Positions 49,474-57,894 of a stretch of 64,000 bases of DNA are shown here, piece after piece (within the stretch, counting starts at the first letter, position 1; the number at the start of each line of letters is the position of its first letter). The notes under the pieces were generated by a model that was given only the letters and a program-made list of their open reading frames with translations, did no database searches and was not told where the DNA came from. Made by a program: the position numbers and the translations under genes. The stretch is from contig DAIOGK010000012.1 in the NCBI GenBank assembly GCA_036745275.1, positions 27,058-91,057 on the forward strand, in the 5' to 3' direction. This DNA comes from JAIUNP01 sp020161975. GTDB taxonomy: Bacteria > Pseudomonadota > Alphaproteobacteria > Rhizobiales > Beijerinckiaceae.

Positions 49474-50526
49474 ATGTTTCGTTTTCCGATCATGGCTGCG
49501 ATGCTTGCCACGACGGCGCTTTCGGCGTCCGTCTCGGCCCTTGCGCAGGATGCATGTCCCAATCGCGGTCAGCTCGATATGGCTTACTGTGATGCAAACA
49601 ACGATTTGGTTGCCGATACGCCGTCCGACCCTGCCAGGCTGAAAGATCCATCGACGCTGATTTTCGCCTACTCTCCGGTGGAGAACCCGGCCGTTTATCA
49701 GACCGTGTATCAGCCGTTCCTGGATTACCTTGGCACCTGCACGGGTAAAAAGATCGTCTATTATCCGGTGCAGAACAACGCCGCGCAGATCGAGGCGATG
49801 CGCTCGGGGCGGCTGCATATCTCCGGCTTCGCGACGGGCGTCGTCGGTTTCGCGGTCAATCTCGCCGGCGCGGTTCCATTCGCGGTGATCGGCTCGGATA
49901 AGGGCGTATCGGGCTACAAGCTGTTCGCGCTGGTGAAATCAGACAGCCCCTACAAGAGCCTGCCCGACCTCAAGGGCAAGAAGGTGGCGCACACCTCCCC
50001 CTCGTCCAACTCCGGCAATCTTGCGCCGCGCGTATTCTTCCCAGATCTCGGCCTCAAGCCGGAGGACGACTACAAGGTTCTGATGTCGGGCGGGCACGAC
50101 AAGTCGGTGTTGGGGGTTGTATCGGGCGACTACGACATGGCACCGGTCGCCTCGGATGTTTACGAGCGCATGGTTGCGCGCGGAGCGGTGAAGGGCGATG
50201 CGCTCAAGGTGATCTGGCAGTCGGAAACGTTCCCCACATCGTCGTGGTCCATCCCGCATGACCTGAAGCCCGAACTCGCCAAGAAAATCTCCGACTGCTT
50301 CATGGGCTACAAGTGGCATGATGGCCTGAAAAAGGAGTACGCTGGCGAGGATCGCTTCCTGCCGATGACCTACAAGGAGACATGGAAGCCGATCCGCGAG
50401 GTCGCCGAAAAGTCCGGGACGCCCTACAACAAGGCAGCTTATGACGCGCAGACAAAGCGCGAGGCGGAGGCCGCCGCCAAGAAGGCTGCCGAGGCTGCCG
50501 CGAAGGCAGCGGCTCCCAAGCAATGA
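49474..50526 (+). CDS. PhnD-like ABC substrate-binding protein, copy 2
   Basis: 350 residues; signal peptide IMAAMLATTALSASVSALAQ. Collinear with copy 1 over the whole length (same CxNRGxLD, YYPVQ, SGRLH, KKVAHTSPSSNSG, SGGHDKSVLGV, AEKSGTPYNKAAYD and the AEAAAKKAAEAAAK tail). Clearly a tandem duplication with divergence, perhaps towards a different ligand. The stop overlaps the ATPase start. Confidence 0.9.
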   Translation: MFRFPIMAAMLATTALSASVSALAQDACPNRGQLDMAYCDANNDLVADTPSDPARLKDPSTLIFAYSPVENPAVYQTVYQPFLDYLGTCTGKKIVYYPVQNNAAQIEAMRSGRLHISGFATGVVGFAVNLAGAVPFAVIGSDKGVSGYKLFALVKSDSPYKSLPDLKGKKVAHTSPSSNSGNLAPRVFFPDLGLKPEDDYKVLMSGGHDKSVLGVVSGDYDMAPVASDVYERMVARGAVKGDALKVIWQSETFPTSSWSIPHDLKPELAKKISDCFMGYKWHDGLKKEYAGEDRFLPMTYKETWKPIREVAEKSGTPYNKAAYDAQTKREAEAAAKKAAEAAAKAAAPKQ

Positions 50527-51299
50527 CAGCGGTAACAAATGAATCTGTCCTGCTGTCGATCCGTAATCTTCGCAAGGAATATCGGCCCGGCCAGCCGGTA
50601 CTGAAGGACATTTCGCTTGATATAGATGCCAGCGGGATCACGGCGATCATTGGTCCCTCCGGCACCGGAAAATCGACGCTGATCCGTTGCATCAACCGGC
50701 TGGTTGATCCGACGGCGGGCGAAATCCTGTTCGAGGGTCAGGATCTGGCAAAATTGTCCGGGCAGGCGCTACGCCAGGCGCGCCGACGCATCGGCATGGT
50801 TTTTCAGGAATATAATCTGGTTGAGCGGCTGAGTGTCATCGAGAATGTGCTGTCCGGCCGGCTCGGATACGTGCCGGCGTGGCGCGCCTTCCTGCGGAAA
50901 TTCCCGGCGGAGGATGTGACGCGCGCGTTCGATCTGATCGATGCGGTGGGGTTGAACGAGGATTTCGCGACGCGGCGGGCGGATGCGCTGTCGGGCGGGC
51001 AGCGCCAGCGCGTCGGCATTGCGCGCGCGATCATGCAAAACCCGGCGCTGGTGCTGGCCGATGAACCGACCTCCTCGCTCGATCCGAAAACGTCGGTCGA
51101 AATCATGGACCTGATGGCTGACCTTTCGGCAAAACGGGGTGTGCCGATCATCATCAACATCCACAATGTCGAGCTGGCCAAGCGCTATGCCGGCCGCATC
51201 ATCGGAATGACGGGCGGCGAGGTGGTCTATGACGGTCCGCCGGCAGGGCTGAAGCCGGATCACCTCAAGCACATCTATGGCGGAGAGGATTTTCTGTGA
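50523..51299 (+). CDS. phnC: Phosphonate-type ABC transporter ATP-binding protein
   Basis: 258 residues. Walker A GPSGTGKST, Q-loop VFQEYNLVERLSVIENVLSGRLG (PhnC-specific), signature LSGGQRQRVGIARA, Walker B VLADEPTSSLD, and IIINIHNVELAKRYAGRIIGM. Overlaps both neighbours by 4 bp. No phnF-P lyase genes are nearby, so uptake of phosphite, phosphonate or another oxyanion is possible. Confidence 0.92.
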   Translation: MTAVTNESVLLSIRNLRKEYRPGQPVLKDISLDIDASGITAIIGPSGTGKSTLIRCINRLVDPTAGEILFEGQDLAKLSGQALRQARRRIGMVFQEYNLVERLSVIENVLSGRLGYVPAWRAFLRKFPAEDVTRAFDLIDAVGLNEDFATRRADALSGGQRQRVGIARAIMQNPALVLADEPTSSLDPKTSVEIMDLMADLSAKRGVPIIINIHNVELAKRYAGRIIGMTGGEVVYDGPPAGLKPDHLKHIYGGEDFL

Positions 51300-52093
51300 G
51301 CCTGCCGTCCGCCACCGTGCGCCCGCCGGCCTTTCCGGCGAACTGGGCGAGCCGTATCGGCTGGATCGGGCTCGCGCTCTACACCCTTTATGCGACATCG
51401 ATCCTCAATCTGACGTGGGCGCGGTTTGTCACCGGGCTCGACAATGGCGCGAAATTTCTGGCGCGGATGTTTCCGCCCAATTTCGCGCCGGACAAGCTGG
51501 ATCTGATCGCGACCGGGATGCTGGAATCGATTCAGATCGCCATTCTGGCGACCTTTTTCGGCGTGCTGCTGTCGCTCCCGCTCGGGTTGGCTGCGGCGCG
51601 CAATCTCGCCCCGGGGTGGTTGAGCTGGAGCGCGCGCGGGCTCATTGCCGTGTTCCGCTCGTTCCATCCGGTGATTGTATCGATCCTGTTCGTCAAGGCC
51701 GTGGGATTTGGTGCGCTGGCGGGCATTCTGGCGCTGATCGTCTCGTCGATGGGCTTTGTCTCAAAACTCTTCGCCGAGGTGGTGGAGGAGATGAGCCCCA
51801 AGCAGGTCGAGGCGGTGCGCGCAACCGGCGCGAACTTCTGGAACGTCCTTATTTTTGCTGTGATGCCACAGGTGATGGCGCGTTTTGTCGGTCTGTCGGT
51901 CTACCAGCTTGATTCAAACCTCAGGAACTCCACGATGGTTGGGATCGTCGGGGGCGGGGGGATCGGAGCACCGCTGTTCACGGCCTACCAGAGGTTCGAT
52001 TACGATGTCGTGCTGACCATACTTCTCTGCATCATCGGTCTGATCCTGATGACGGAAATGGTTTCCAACCGTATCCGCAGGATTTTCCAATGA
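51296..52093 (+). CDS. phnE: Phosphonate-type ABC transporter permease 1
   Basis: 265 residues; GTG start overlapping the ATPase stop, GGAGAGGA upstream. Membrane segments and the PhnE loop LFAEVVEEMSPKQVEAVRATGANFWNVLIFAVMPQVM are visible, then NLRNSTMVGIVGGGGIGAPLF. Forms the channel with the second permease. Confidence 0.92.
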   Translation: MSLPSATVRPPAFPANWASRIGWIGLALYTLYATSILNLTWARFVTGLDNGAKFLARMFPPNFAPDKLDLIATGMLESIQIAILATFFGVLLSLPLGLAAARNLAPGWLSWSARGLIAVFRSFHPVIVSILFVKAVGFGALAGILALIVSSMGFVSKLFAEVVEEMSPKQVEAVRATGANFWNVLIFAVMPQVMARFVGLSVYQLDSNLRNSTMVGIVGGGGIGAPLFTAYQRFDYDVVLTILLCIIGLILMTEMVSNRIRRIFQ

Positions 52094-52905
52094 GCGGCGC
52101 GGTGTTGCACAGCGGCGCGCCTCGCGTCTGGCAGCGGTTCACACCGGGGCAGCGCATAGCCCGTTCGCTGCTCTACATTGTGACGGCCATTGCCGTGGTG
52201 TGGTCGATCAAGACCATCGAGATCATCCCCGAGTTTCTCTACGATGCGCCTGAGCAGACGGCGGATCTGTTCAAGCGCATGTGGCCGTTTGACTGGGCAT
52301 TTTATCCCAAGGCCATTCATCATGCGCTGATCGAGACGTTTCACATCGCAACGCTCGGCACCATCCTCGCCATCGTGCTGGCGCTGCCGCTATCGTTTCT
52401 GGCGGCGCGGAACTTTACGAGAAATCCGGTCCTCAACTTCGTCGCGCAGTTCATTTTTGTATCGTCCCGTTCGGTGAACTCGCTGATCTGGGCGTTGCTA
52501 TTTGTGGCGGTCTTCGGTCCGGGCGCCCTGTCGGGCGTGCTCTCCATCGCCTTCCGATCCATCGGCTTTGTCGGCAAGCTGTTCGGCGAGGCGCTTGAGG
52601 AGGCGCAGCGCGGGCCGATCGAGGCGCTGACGGCGGCCGGTGCACCCCGTTCGATGGTGCTTGCCAAGGGCTACTGGCCACAGGTCGAGCCGGCATTCTG
52701 GTCGGTGGCGCTGCTGCGGTGGGATATCAACATCCGCGAAAGCGCGGTGCTGGGTCTGGTCGGCGCAGGGGGCATCGGCGTTGCACTCGATGCTGCACTG
52801 AATAATCTCTATTGGGATCAGGTCGGCCTGATCCTTGCGGTGATTTTCGCCGTTGTCATTGTTACGGAAATCGTCACCTCTACCATCCGCAAGCGGATTA
52901 TTTGA
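52090..52905 (+). CDS. phnE: Phosphonate-type ABC transporter permease 2
   Basis: 271 residues. PhnE loop LFGEALEEAQRGPIEALTAAGAPRSMVLAKGYWPQV and INIRESAVLGLVGAGGIGVAL. Overlaps permease 1 (ATGA). Paired PhnE proteins occur in several alphaproteobacterial PhnCDEE systems. The gene ends the operon. Confidence 0.92.
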   Translation: MSGAVLHSGAPRVWQRFTPGQRIARSLLYIVTAIAVVWSIKTIEIIPEFLYDAPEQTADLFKRMWPFDWAFYPKAIHHALIETFHIATLGTILAIVLALPLSFLAARNFTRNPVLNFVAQFIFVSSRSVNSLIWALLFVAVFGPGALSGVLSIAFRSIGFVGKLFGEALEEAQRGPIEALTAAGAPRSMVLAKGYWPQVEPAFWSVALLRWDINIRESAVLGLVGAGGIGVALDAALNNLYWDQVGLILAVIFAVVIVTEIVTSTIRKRII

Positions 52906-53102
52906 ACGGCGGGGTCGCGCCGACGCGGTAATTGTTCCAGTCCGTTCTTTCCAATCCGGTTTGCGGGCAAGGCAACAACGGCAGAGGGAATGAGGCTGCC
53001 GGTGCTGAACGGTGGCGCGGTTCACAATCTTACGCATTCGATCGAGCGAGAGACCCGGCGAACACGGGCAAGTCAAACGCGGTGCACTCTTTTGTTGTAT
53101 GA

Positions 53103-53119
53103 TTGTTGACAATCAACAA
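53103..53119. promoter_or_regulatory. GntR-type operator-like palindrome
   Basis: TTGTTGA-CAA-TCAACAA, which also contains TTGT-N2-ACAA as used by FadR/FCD-type GntR regulators. It lies 48 bp upstream of the decayed binding-protein gene, in an operon whose last gene carries an FCD remnant. The 52906-53166 stretch holds nothing else recognised. Confidence 0.5.
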
Positions 53120-53166
53120 TATTTGCGGCTTGACGCAAAAAATTGATGATGTCAGCGGAGCCAGTC

Positions 53167-54003
53167 ATGCCTTTATCCCGCTGCACGTTCGTAAATCTCG
53201 CGGTCAGTCTCGCTGGGGCCACCCTGTTGGTTGGTCCAGTTGCCGCACAGCAGGCGGGAACCCTGGAGGAGGTAAAGAAGCGTGGCGCATTGCGGATTGG
53301 TGTGACGCAGGCGCCGCCATGGTTTTCCAAGGATGCCCGAACGGGTGCCTGGACCGGGGTTGGCGTTTCGATGGGCGAAGCGATGGCCGGCGCACTCGGT
53401 GTGAAGCTCGAAACGGTGGAGGTTACCTGGGGGACTGCGATTGCGGCGCTTCAGGCTAACAAGATCGATCTGATGGCCGTGATGGATGCGACGCCGGAGC
53501 GCGCGCAGGCGGTCGATTTCCCGAAGAATCCGCTGCTCTACTACTCGCTTGTCGTGCTGGCGTAGGATGGCGTGAAGGCCGCCAACTGGGAGGAACTCAA
53601 CAAGCCGGAGGTGCGAATTGCCGTGCCGCAGGCAACGAGCATGGACAAGTTCCTGACTGAAAATGTTTCCAAGGCAGCGATCCAGCGCTTTCTAGGAAAT
53701 GCCGAAGCGATTGCGGCATTTCAGTCCGGGCGTGTCGAGGCTGTCTGTCTATTCCACCCGCCTCTGCTGGCCGCGCGGCAGCGCCTCAGGTTCGGCACGA
53801 TATCGGTGCCCAAGCCGGTTACATCCAATCCGTCATCGGTCGCCGTGCGCAAGGGTGACGCTGAATTCGTCGCGTGGGTGGATGGACAGATCGGCGAATT
53901 CTACAAGACGCGGAAGATTCAGGCCTGGTACGAGGCCTTTCTGAAAGACTTCGGTCTGGATCCCAAAGCCGTCCCCCCGATCATCAAGGAAATGATCGGG
54001 TAG
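53167..54003 (+). pseudogene. Polar amino-acid ABC substrate-binding protein with in-frame amber stop
   Basis: One continuous family-3 binding protein if TAG at 53563-53565 is read through. Before it: signal peptide, LEEVKKRGALRIGVTQAPPWF, GVGVSMGEAMAGALGVKLE, ALQANKIDLMAVMDATPERAQAVDF. After it in the same frame: GVKAANWEELNKPEVRIAVPQATSMD, then FLGNAEAIAAFQSGRVEAV and WVDGQIGEFYKTRKIQAWYEAFLKDFGLD. GGAG precedes the ATG. A recent nonsense mutation or a sequencing error are the main readings. Confidence 0.85.
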
Positions 54004-54013
54004 CGCCGGCGCA

Positions 54014-54694
54014 GTGGCGATGTATGCGTGGGATTTCAGCCCGGTTTGGGCCAACAGCGGGCTGTTGCTCACGGGCTTCATCAATACATTGAAGCTGGCT
54101 CTTGTCGCGCTCGTCGGCGGATTGCCGGTGGGTCTCGCGCTCGCGCTGGCCAGACTGTCCAACAGCGCGATCTCGCCTGTGGCAGGTGGGATCATCAAGG
54201 TGTTCCGGACGACGCCGCCATTGGTCCAACTCTTCTGGTTCTATTTCGGGCTGCCGCTGGTCCTGAATGTGGAGATGTCGCCCTATATGGCATCCGTCCT
54301 GACCTTCATGATCCAGTCAGGGGCGTTCTTTGCCGAGATATTCCGCGCCGGCATCGTTTCTGTCGAAAAAGGGCAGTGGGAAGCGGCGTGCGCCATCGGC
54401 ATGACCGGCAACCAGACCATGCGGCGGATCATCCTGCCGCAAGCTGTCAAGCGCGTGTTCCCAGCCATGATGGAGCGTTCGATCGAACTCATCAAGACCA
54501 CCACGCTGGTTGCCACGGTCTCCTATGCCGACCTGCTGTTCCAGACCAACGAACTGGCGCAGAAAACCTTTCGACCGCTGGAAGTGTATACAGTTACGGC
54601 CCTGATCTACTTCGTCGCCATTTCAGTGCTAAGTGCGCTTGGTGCCATTCTCGAACGTCGAATGGCGGCGAGCGGCGAATTGATGGTGCGATGA
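54014..54694 (+). CDS. Polar amino-acid ABC transporter permease (HisM/GltK-type)
   Basis: 226 residues (GTG at 54014; ATG at 54020 is an alternative). GFINTLKLALVALVGGLPVGLALALARLS, then IKVFRTTPPLVQLFWFYFGLP and the EAA loop EKGQWEAACAIGMTGNQTMRRIILPQAVKRVFPAM are typical. Starts ten bases after the binding-protein stop. The ATGATG overlap couples it to the next gene. Confidence 0.9.
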   Translation: MAMYAWDFSPVWANSGLLLTGFINTLKLALVALVGGLPVGLALALARLSNSAISPVAGGIIKVFRTTPPLVQLFWFYFGLPLVLNVEMSPYMASVLTFMIQSGAFFAEIFRAGIVSVEKGQWEAACAIGMTGNQTMRRIILPQAVKRVFPAMMERSIELIKTTTLVATVSYADLLFQTNELAQKTFRPLEVYTVTALIYFVAISVLSALGAILERRMAASGELMVR

Positions 54695-55677
54695 TGGCAT
54701 ACCGCTGGAACTTCGCTGCCGTTTTTGAAAATTGGGAGGCGCTGGCAATCGGTGCCGCCGGGACATTGCGCCTGTTCGTGATCTGCCTGGTTCTGGGGCT
54801 GTCGCTCGGCTTTGTCATCGCGCTGCTCCGGCGCTCACCCCTCTCGCCTGTGCTCTGTTTCGCGGTCGGCTTCATCGAATTTTTCCGGAATACACCCGTC
54901 CTGGTACAGATTCTGTGGTTCTACTTTGCACTCCCGATGCTCGTGCACATCGAACTGAGCCCGATGATGGCGGCGACGCTTGGCATTTCGCTCAATTCCG
55001 CTGCGTATTCTTCCGAAATCTACCGCGCCGGGATCCAGTCTATCGAGCCAGGGCAATGGGAGGCCGCGCGTGCCATCGGGATGCGTCCCGGCCAGATCAT
55101 GCGCCGCATCATCATGCCGCAAGCGATCCGACGCGTTCTGCCGGCCCTGACCAATCGTGGGATCGAGATTTTCAAGATGACGACGCTTGCGTCGGTTGTG
55201 GCCTATGTTGAATTGCTGACGCAGGGCAAGTTGATCGCGTCCCTCAACTTCAATCCGCTCGAAACCTACACGGTGATCGGTGCACTGTTCTTTGTCATGC
55301 TCTATCCGATGGTGCTGGAATCGTTCCGGGACGAGTTGCGCAGGCGCCAACAGAGCCTCCTGGAAACCCTGCCTCACGCCGACGGCTACATATCCAGCCT
55401 GCGGGAAGTACAATTTCACTCGACCGTGTACGAAGCCTGTGGCCACCATCTTCTGCATGATATCTGGCGACGGCTCGCCGGTCGCCTGCAACTGTATCTG
55501 GCGCTTCATCAATCGGCGCATGAAAGAACCGGGCCATTGCGCGATGCGCACGACGATTATGTTCGCTTGGCGCTGGGTGACGATCTCGATGCCATGATCA
55601 TGGAAATTGAAAGTCACATGCGACGGGGCGTAGGTCGCCTTGAAGGCTTTCTAAACCAACGCCCATCGCCATTGTGA
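54691..55677 (+). CDS. Amino-acid ABC permease fused to a GntR FCD-domain remnant
   Basis: 328 residues. Residues 1 to about 220 are a second polar amino-acid permease (TLRLFVICLVLGLSLGFVIALL, FFRNTPVLVQILWFYFALP, EPGQWEAARAIGMRPGQIMRRIIMPQAIRRVLPAL). After ELRRRQQ the chain continues with VQFHSTVYEACGHHLLHDIWRRL, RDAHDDYVRLALGDDLDAMIMEIESHMRRGV, the C-terminal half of an FCD ligand-binding domain of GntR regulators. The DNA-binding half is missing. No ATPase gene follows. A deletion that joined permease and regulator in frame is the simplest reading. Confidence 0.8.
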   Translation: MMAYRWNFAAVFENWEALAIGAAGTLRLFVICLVLGLSLGFVIALLRRSPLSPVLCFAVGFIEFFRNTPVLVQILWFYFALPMLVHIELSPMMAATLGISLNSAAYSSEIYRAGIQSIEPGQWEAARAIGMRPGQIMRRIIMPQAIRRVLPALTNRGIEIFKMTTLASVVAYVELLTQGKLIASLNFNPLETYTVIGALFFVMLYPMVLESFRDELRRRQQSLLETLPHADGYISSLREVQFHSTVYEACGHHLLHDIWRRLAGRLQLYLALHQSAHERTGPLRDAHDDYVRLALGDDLDAMIMEIESHMRRGVGRLEGFLNQRPSPL

Positions 55678-55774
55678 ACCTGGACTGTCGATCCTGGAAC
55701 GCGCTTCCATGGTTCAGTGACTTCGCACTACGTCCTGAAAGGCCGTCGACCGGCGGGGCCGGTGATGCTGTGCC

Positions 55775-56098
55775 TTACCGGCGAGTGGTTCTGGCGCAGA
55801 AGGCATCATGGCCCGAGCGGGTGGAATAGGCATAGCCGCGGCGGCTCATGCAATCGACCATGGCGTTGTTCACGGTGCCGTCCTCGGCGACATTACCGAC
55901 CTGCATACAGTAGGCCTTATCACGCACGAAGGCGTCCTGGATGGACTGATTGCCGGCGGCGCGCTGGCAATCCCTGCGGCCCCAGGTCAGCGGTTCAGGC
56001 TCCGCGACCACGGGCGGCGGCGGGGGCGGGGCGCTCTGGCAGGCGGCAAGCGTCGCAAGGAGGGCGAATGCGGCGGAGCGGGCAAAAACCTGATGCAT
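55775..56098 (-). CDS. Small Cys-containing lipoprotein
   Basis: 107 residues with AGGAGG upstream of the ATG. Type II signal MHQVFARSAAFALLATLAAC, Pro-rich linker PPPPPPVV, then four Cys (RRDCQRA, AYCMQV, VDCMSRR, AFCART) that could form two disulfides. Typical alphaproteobacterial envelope lipoprotein; function unknown. Confidence 0.75.
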   Translation of the reverse strand: MHQVFARSAAFALLATLAACQSAPPPPPPVVAEPEPLTWGRRDCQRAAGNQSIQDAFVRDKAYCMQVGNVAEDGTVNNAMVDCMSRRGYAYSTRSGHDAFCARTTRR

Positions 56099-56172
56099 GA
56101 CGAACCTCCTGATTCGGTCCGCATTGTTGCCGCTCTGCCCTGCGATTCAAGTAAAAATGGCAGTTTTCCGCC

Positions 56173-57690
56173 TCATGCTTTCGCGTAAAGGGCTTTGTAT
56201 GTGTCGCGCATGACGTTCTTCTGCACCTTGCCCATGGTGTTGCGTGGCAGATCATCGACGAAGATGATGCGTTTGGGCTGCTTGAATTTCGCAAGCCTGT
56301 CGGCAATCGCGCCGGTGATGTCCGCCTCGGTGAGGGGCGAATCCTTCTTCTTCACCACGATGGCGGTGACGCCCTCACCGAAGTCGGGGTGGGGCACGCC
56401 GATCACCGCGCTTTCGATCACGCCGGGGATCGCGTCGATCTCGGTTTCGATTTCCTTCGGGTAGACGTTGAAACCGCCGGTGATCACAAGGTCCTTGCCG
56501 CGCCCGACGATCTGGACGTAACCCCGTTCGTCAATGAGGCCGAGGTCGCCAGTGATGAAATAGCCATCGTCGCGGAACTCGCTGGCGGTCTTTTCCGGCA
56601 TCCGCCAATAGCCCAGAAACACGTTCGGACCCTTGACCTCGATGACGCCGATTTCCCCCTGCGGCAGTTCGCGTCCGGTTTCGGGGTCGGCGACGCGCAG
56701 CGACACGCCGGGCAGGGGGAAGCCCACGGTGCCGGCGATGCGGTCGCCGTCGTAGGGGTTCGAGGTGTTCATGTTGGTTTCGGTCATGCCGTAACGCTCA
56801 AGGATGGCGTGGCCGGTGCGGGCCTGCCATTCGCGATGCGTCTCGGCCAGCAGCGGGGCGGAACCGGAGATGAAGAGGCGCATGGTTCTGGTTGCCTCCC
56901 TCGTCAAGCCCGGATGCTGAAGCAGACGGGTATAGAAGGTCGGCACGCCCATCATGGCGGTCGAGGTCGCCATCAGCTTCAGCATATGGTCGGGGTCGAG
57001 CTTGGGCAGGAAATGCATCGAGGCGCCGGCAAGCAGGATGACGTTGGTTGCCACGAAAAGCCCGTGCGTGTGGTAGATCGGCAGGGCGTGGATCAGCACA
57101 TCATCCTTGGTGAAACGCCAGTAATCCACCAGCGTCTGCGCATTCGAGGCAAGATTGTCGTGGCTCAGCATCGCGCCTTTCGAGCGTCCGGTGGTGCCGG
57201 AGGTGTAGAGAATGGCGCCAAGGTCGCCGGGGGCACGGTCAACGGTTGCAAAGGTTTCGCTGGCGGCTTTCGCGGCTTCGGCGAGCGAGCCGTCTCCTGC
57301 GGTGCCGAGCGTCTCCAGCCGGGCGCCGGCCTTTTGGGCAACCGGGGCGAGGCTTCCGGCGCGCTGCGGCTCGCAGACGAAAACGGTCGGCTCGGCATCG
57401 GTGAGGAAATATTCGACCTCGGCAGCGGTATAGGCGGTGTTGAGCGGCAGGAACACCGCGCCCGCGCGGGCGCAGGCCAGCACCAGCATCACCTTTTCAA
57501 TGCTCTTTTCAACCTGCACGGCCACCCGGTCGCCGGGTTTCACGCCCATGGCGACAAGCGCATTCGCATAGCGGCCCGCCGCGGCGAAAAGTTCGCCATA
57601 GGTCACTGTGCGTCCACCGGGCAGATGGGCGAAGGGCTTGTCGAGCGACGGGGCGCGGCTGGTGATGAGGTCGTAAAGGTGGTTGGCCAT
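56173..57690 (-). CDS. matB: Malonyl-CoA synthetase (acyl-CoA ligase family)
   Basis: 505 residues from MANHLYDLITSRAP; the frame extends upstream without a ribosome site. AMP-binding motifs: ILYTSGTTGRSKGAMLSH, RYGMTETNM, GYFITGDLG, GRGKDLVITGGFNVYPKEIE, and C-terminal PRNTMGKVQKNVMR with the catalytic Lys. RVAVQVEKS...LACARAGAVFLPLNTAYT is the pattern of rhizobial MatB, which makes malonyl-CoA from malonate, ATP and CoA. No malonyl-CoA decarboxylase or malonate transporter is adjacent, so substrate is inferred from family resemblance. Confidence 0.85.
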   Translation of the reverse strand: MANHLYDLITSRAPSLDKPFAHLPGGRTVTYGELFAAAGRYANALVAMGVKPGDRVAVQVEKSIEKVMLVLACARAGAVFLPLNTAYTAAEVEYFLTDAEPTVFVCEPQRAGSLAPVAQKAGARLETLGTAGDGSLAEAAKAASETFATVDRAPGDLGAILYTSGTTGRSKGAMLSHDNLASNAQTLVDYWRFTKDDVLIHALPIYHTHGLFVATNVILLAGASMHFLPKLDPDHMLKLMATSTAMMGVPTFYTRLLQHPGLTREATRTMRLFISGSAPLLAETHREWQARTGHAILERYGMTETNMNTSNPYDGDRIAGTVGFPLPGVSLRVADPETGRELPQGEIGVIEVKGPNVFLGYWRMPEKTASEFRDDGYFITGDLGLIDERGYVQIVGRGKDLVITGGFNVYPKEIETEIDAIPGVIESAVIGVPHPDFGEGVTAIVVKKKDSPLTEADITGAIADRLAKFKQPKRIIFVDDLPRNTMGKVQKNVMRDTYKALYAKA

Positions 57691-57894
57691 GTGTTTCACT
57701 TCCCAAACTTGGGATCCGTTGTCCGACATTTCGGGCTGGTCACGCAAGAGGGGAGGATGTCGACTTGGCAGGGCTTTGCGCGGCCATCCACGTCTTTTGC
57801 GGCTTGTGTTTTAGGTAGAACGGTTGAGACTGATCCAGCCTTCCAGGATGCGCGTGGTCGGCCACAGCCTGAGCCCGACGACTGACCTTGTGCC

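Noticed and set aside
48393..52905. Complete phosphonate degradation operon
   Set aside because: Only the transporter is present; no C-P lyase or hydrolase genes, so uptake without a known catabolic step.
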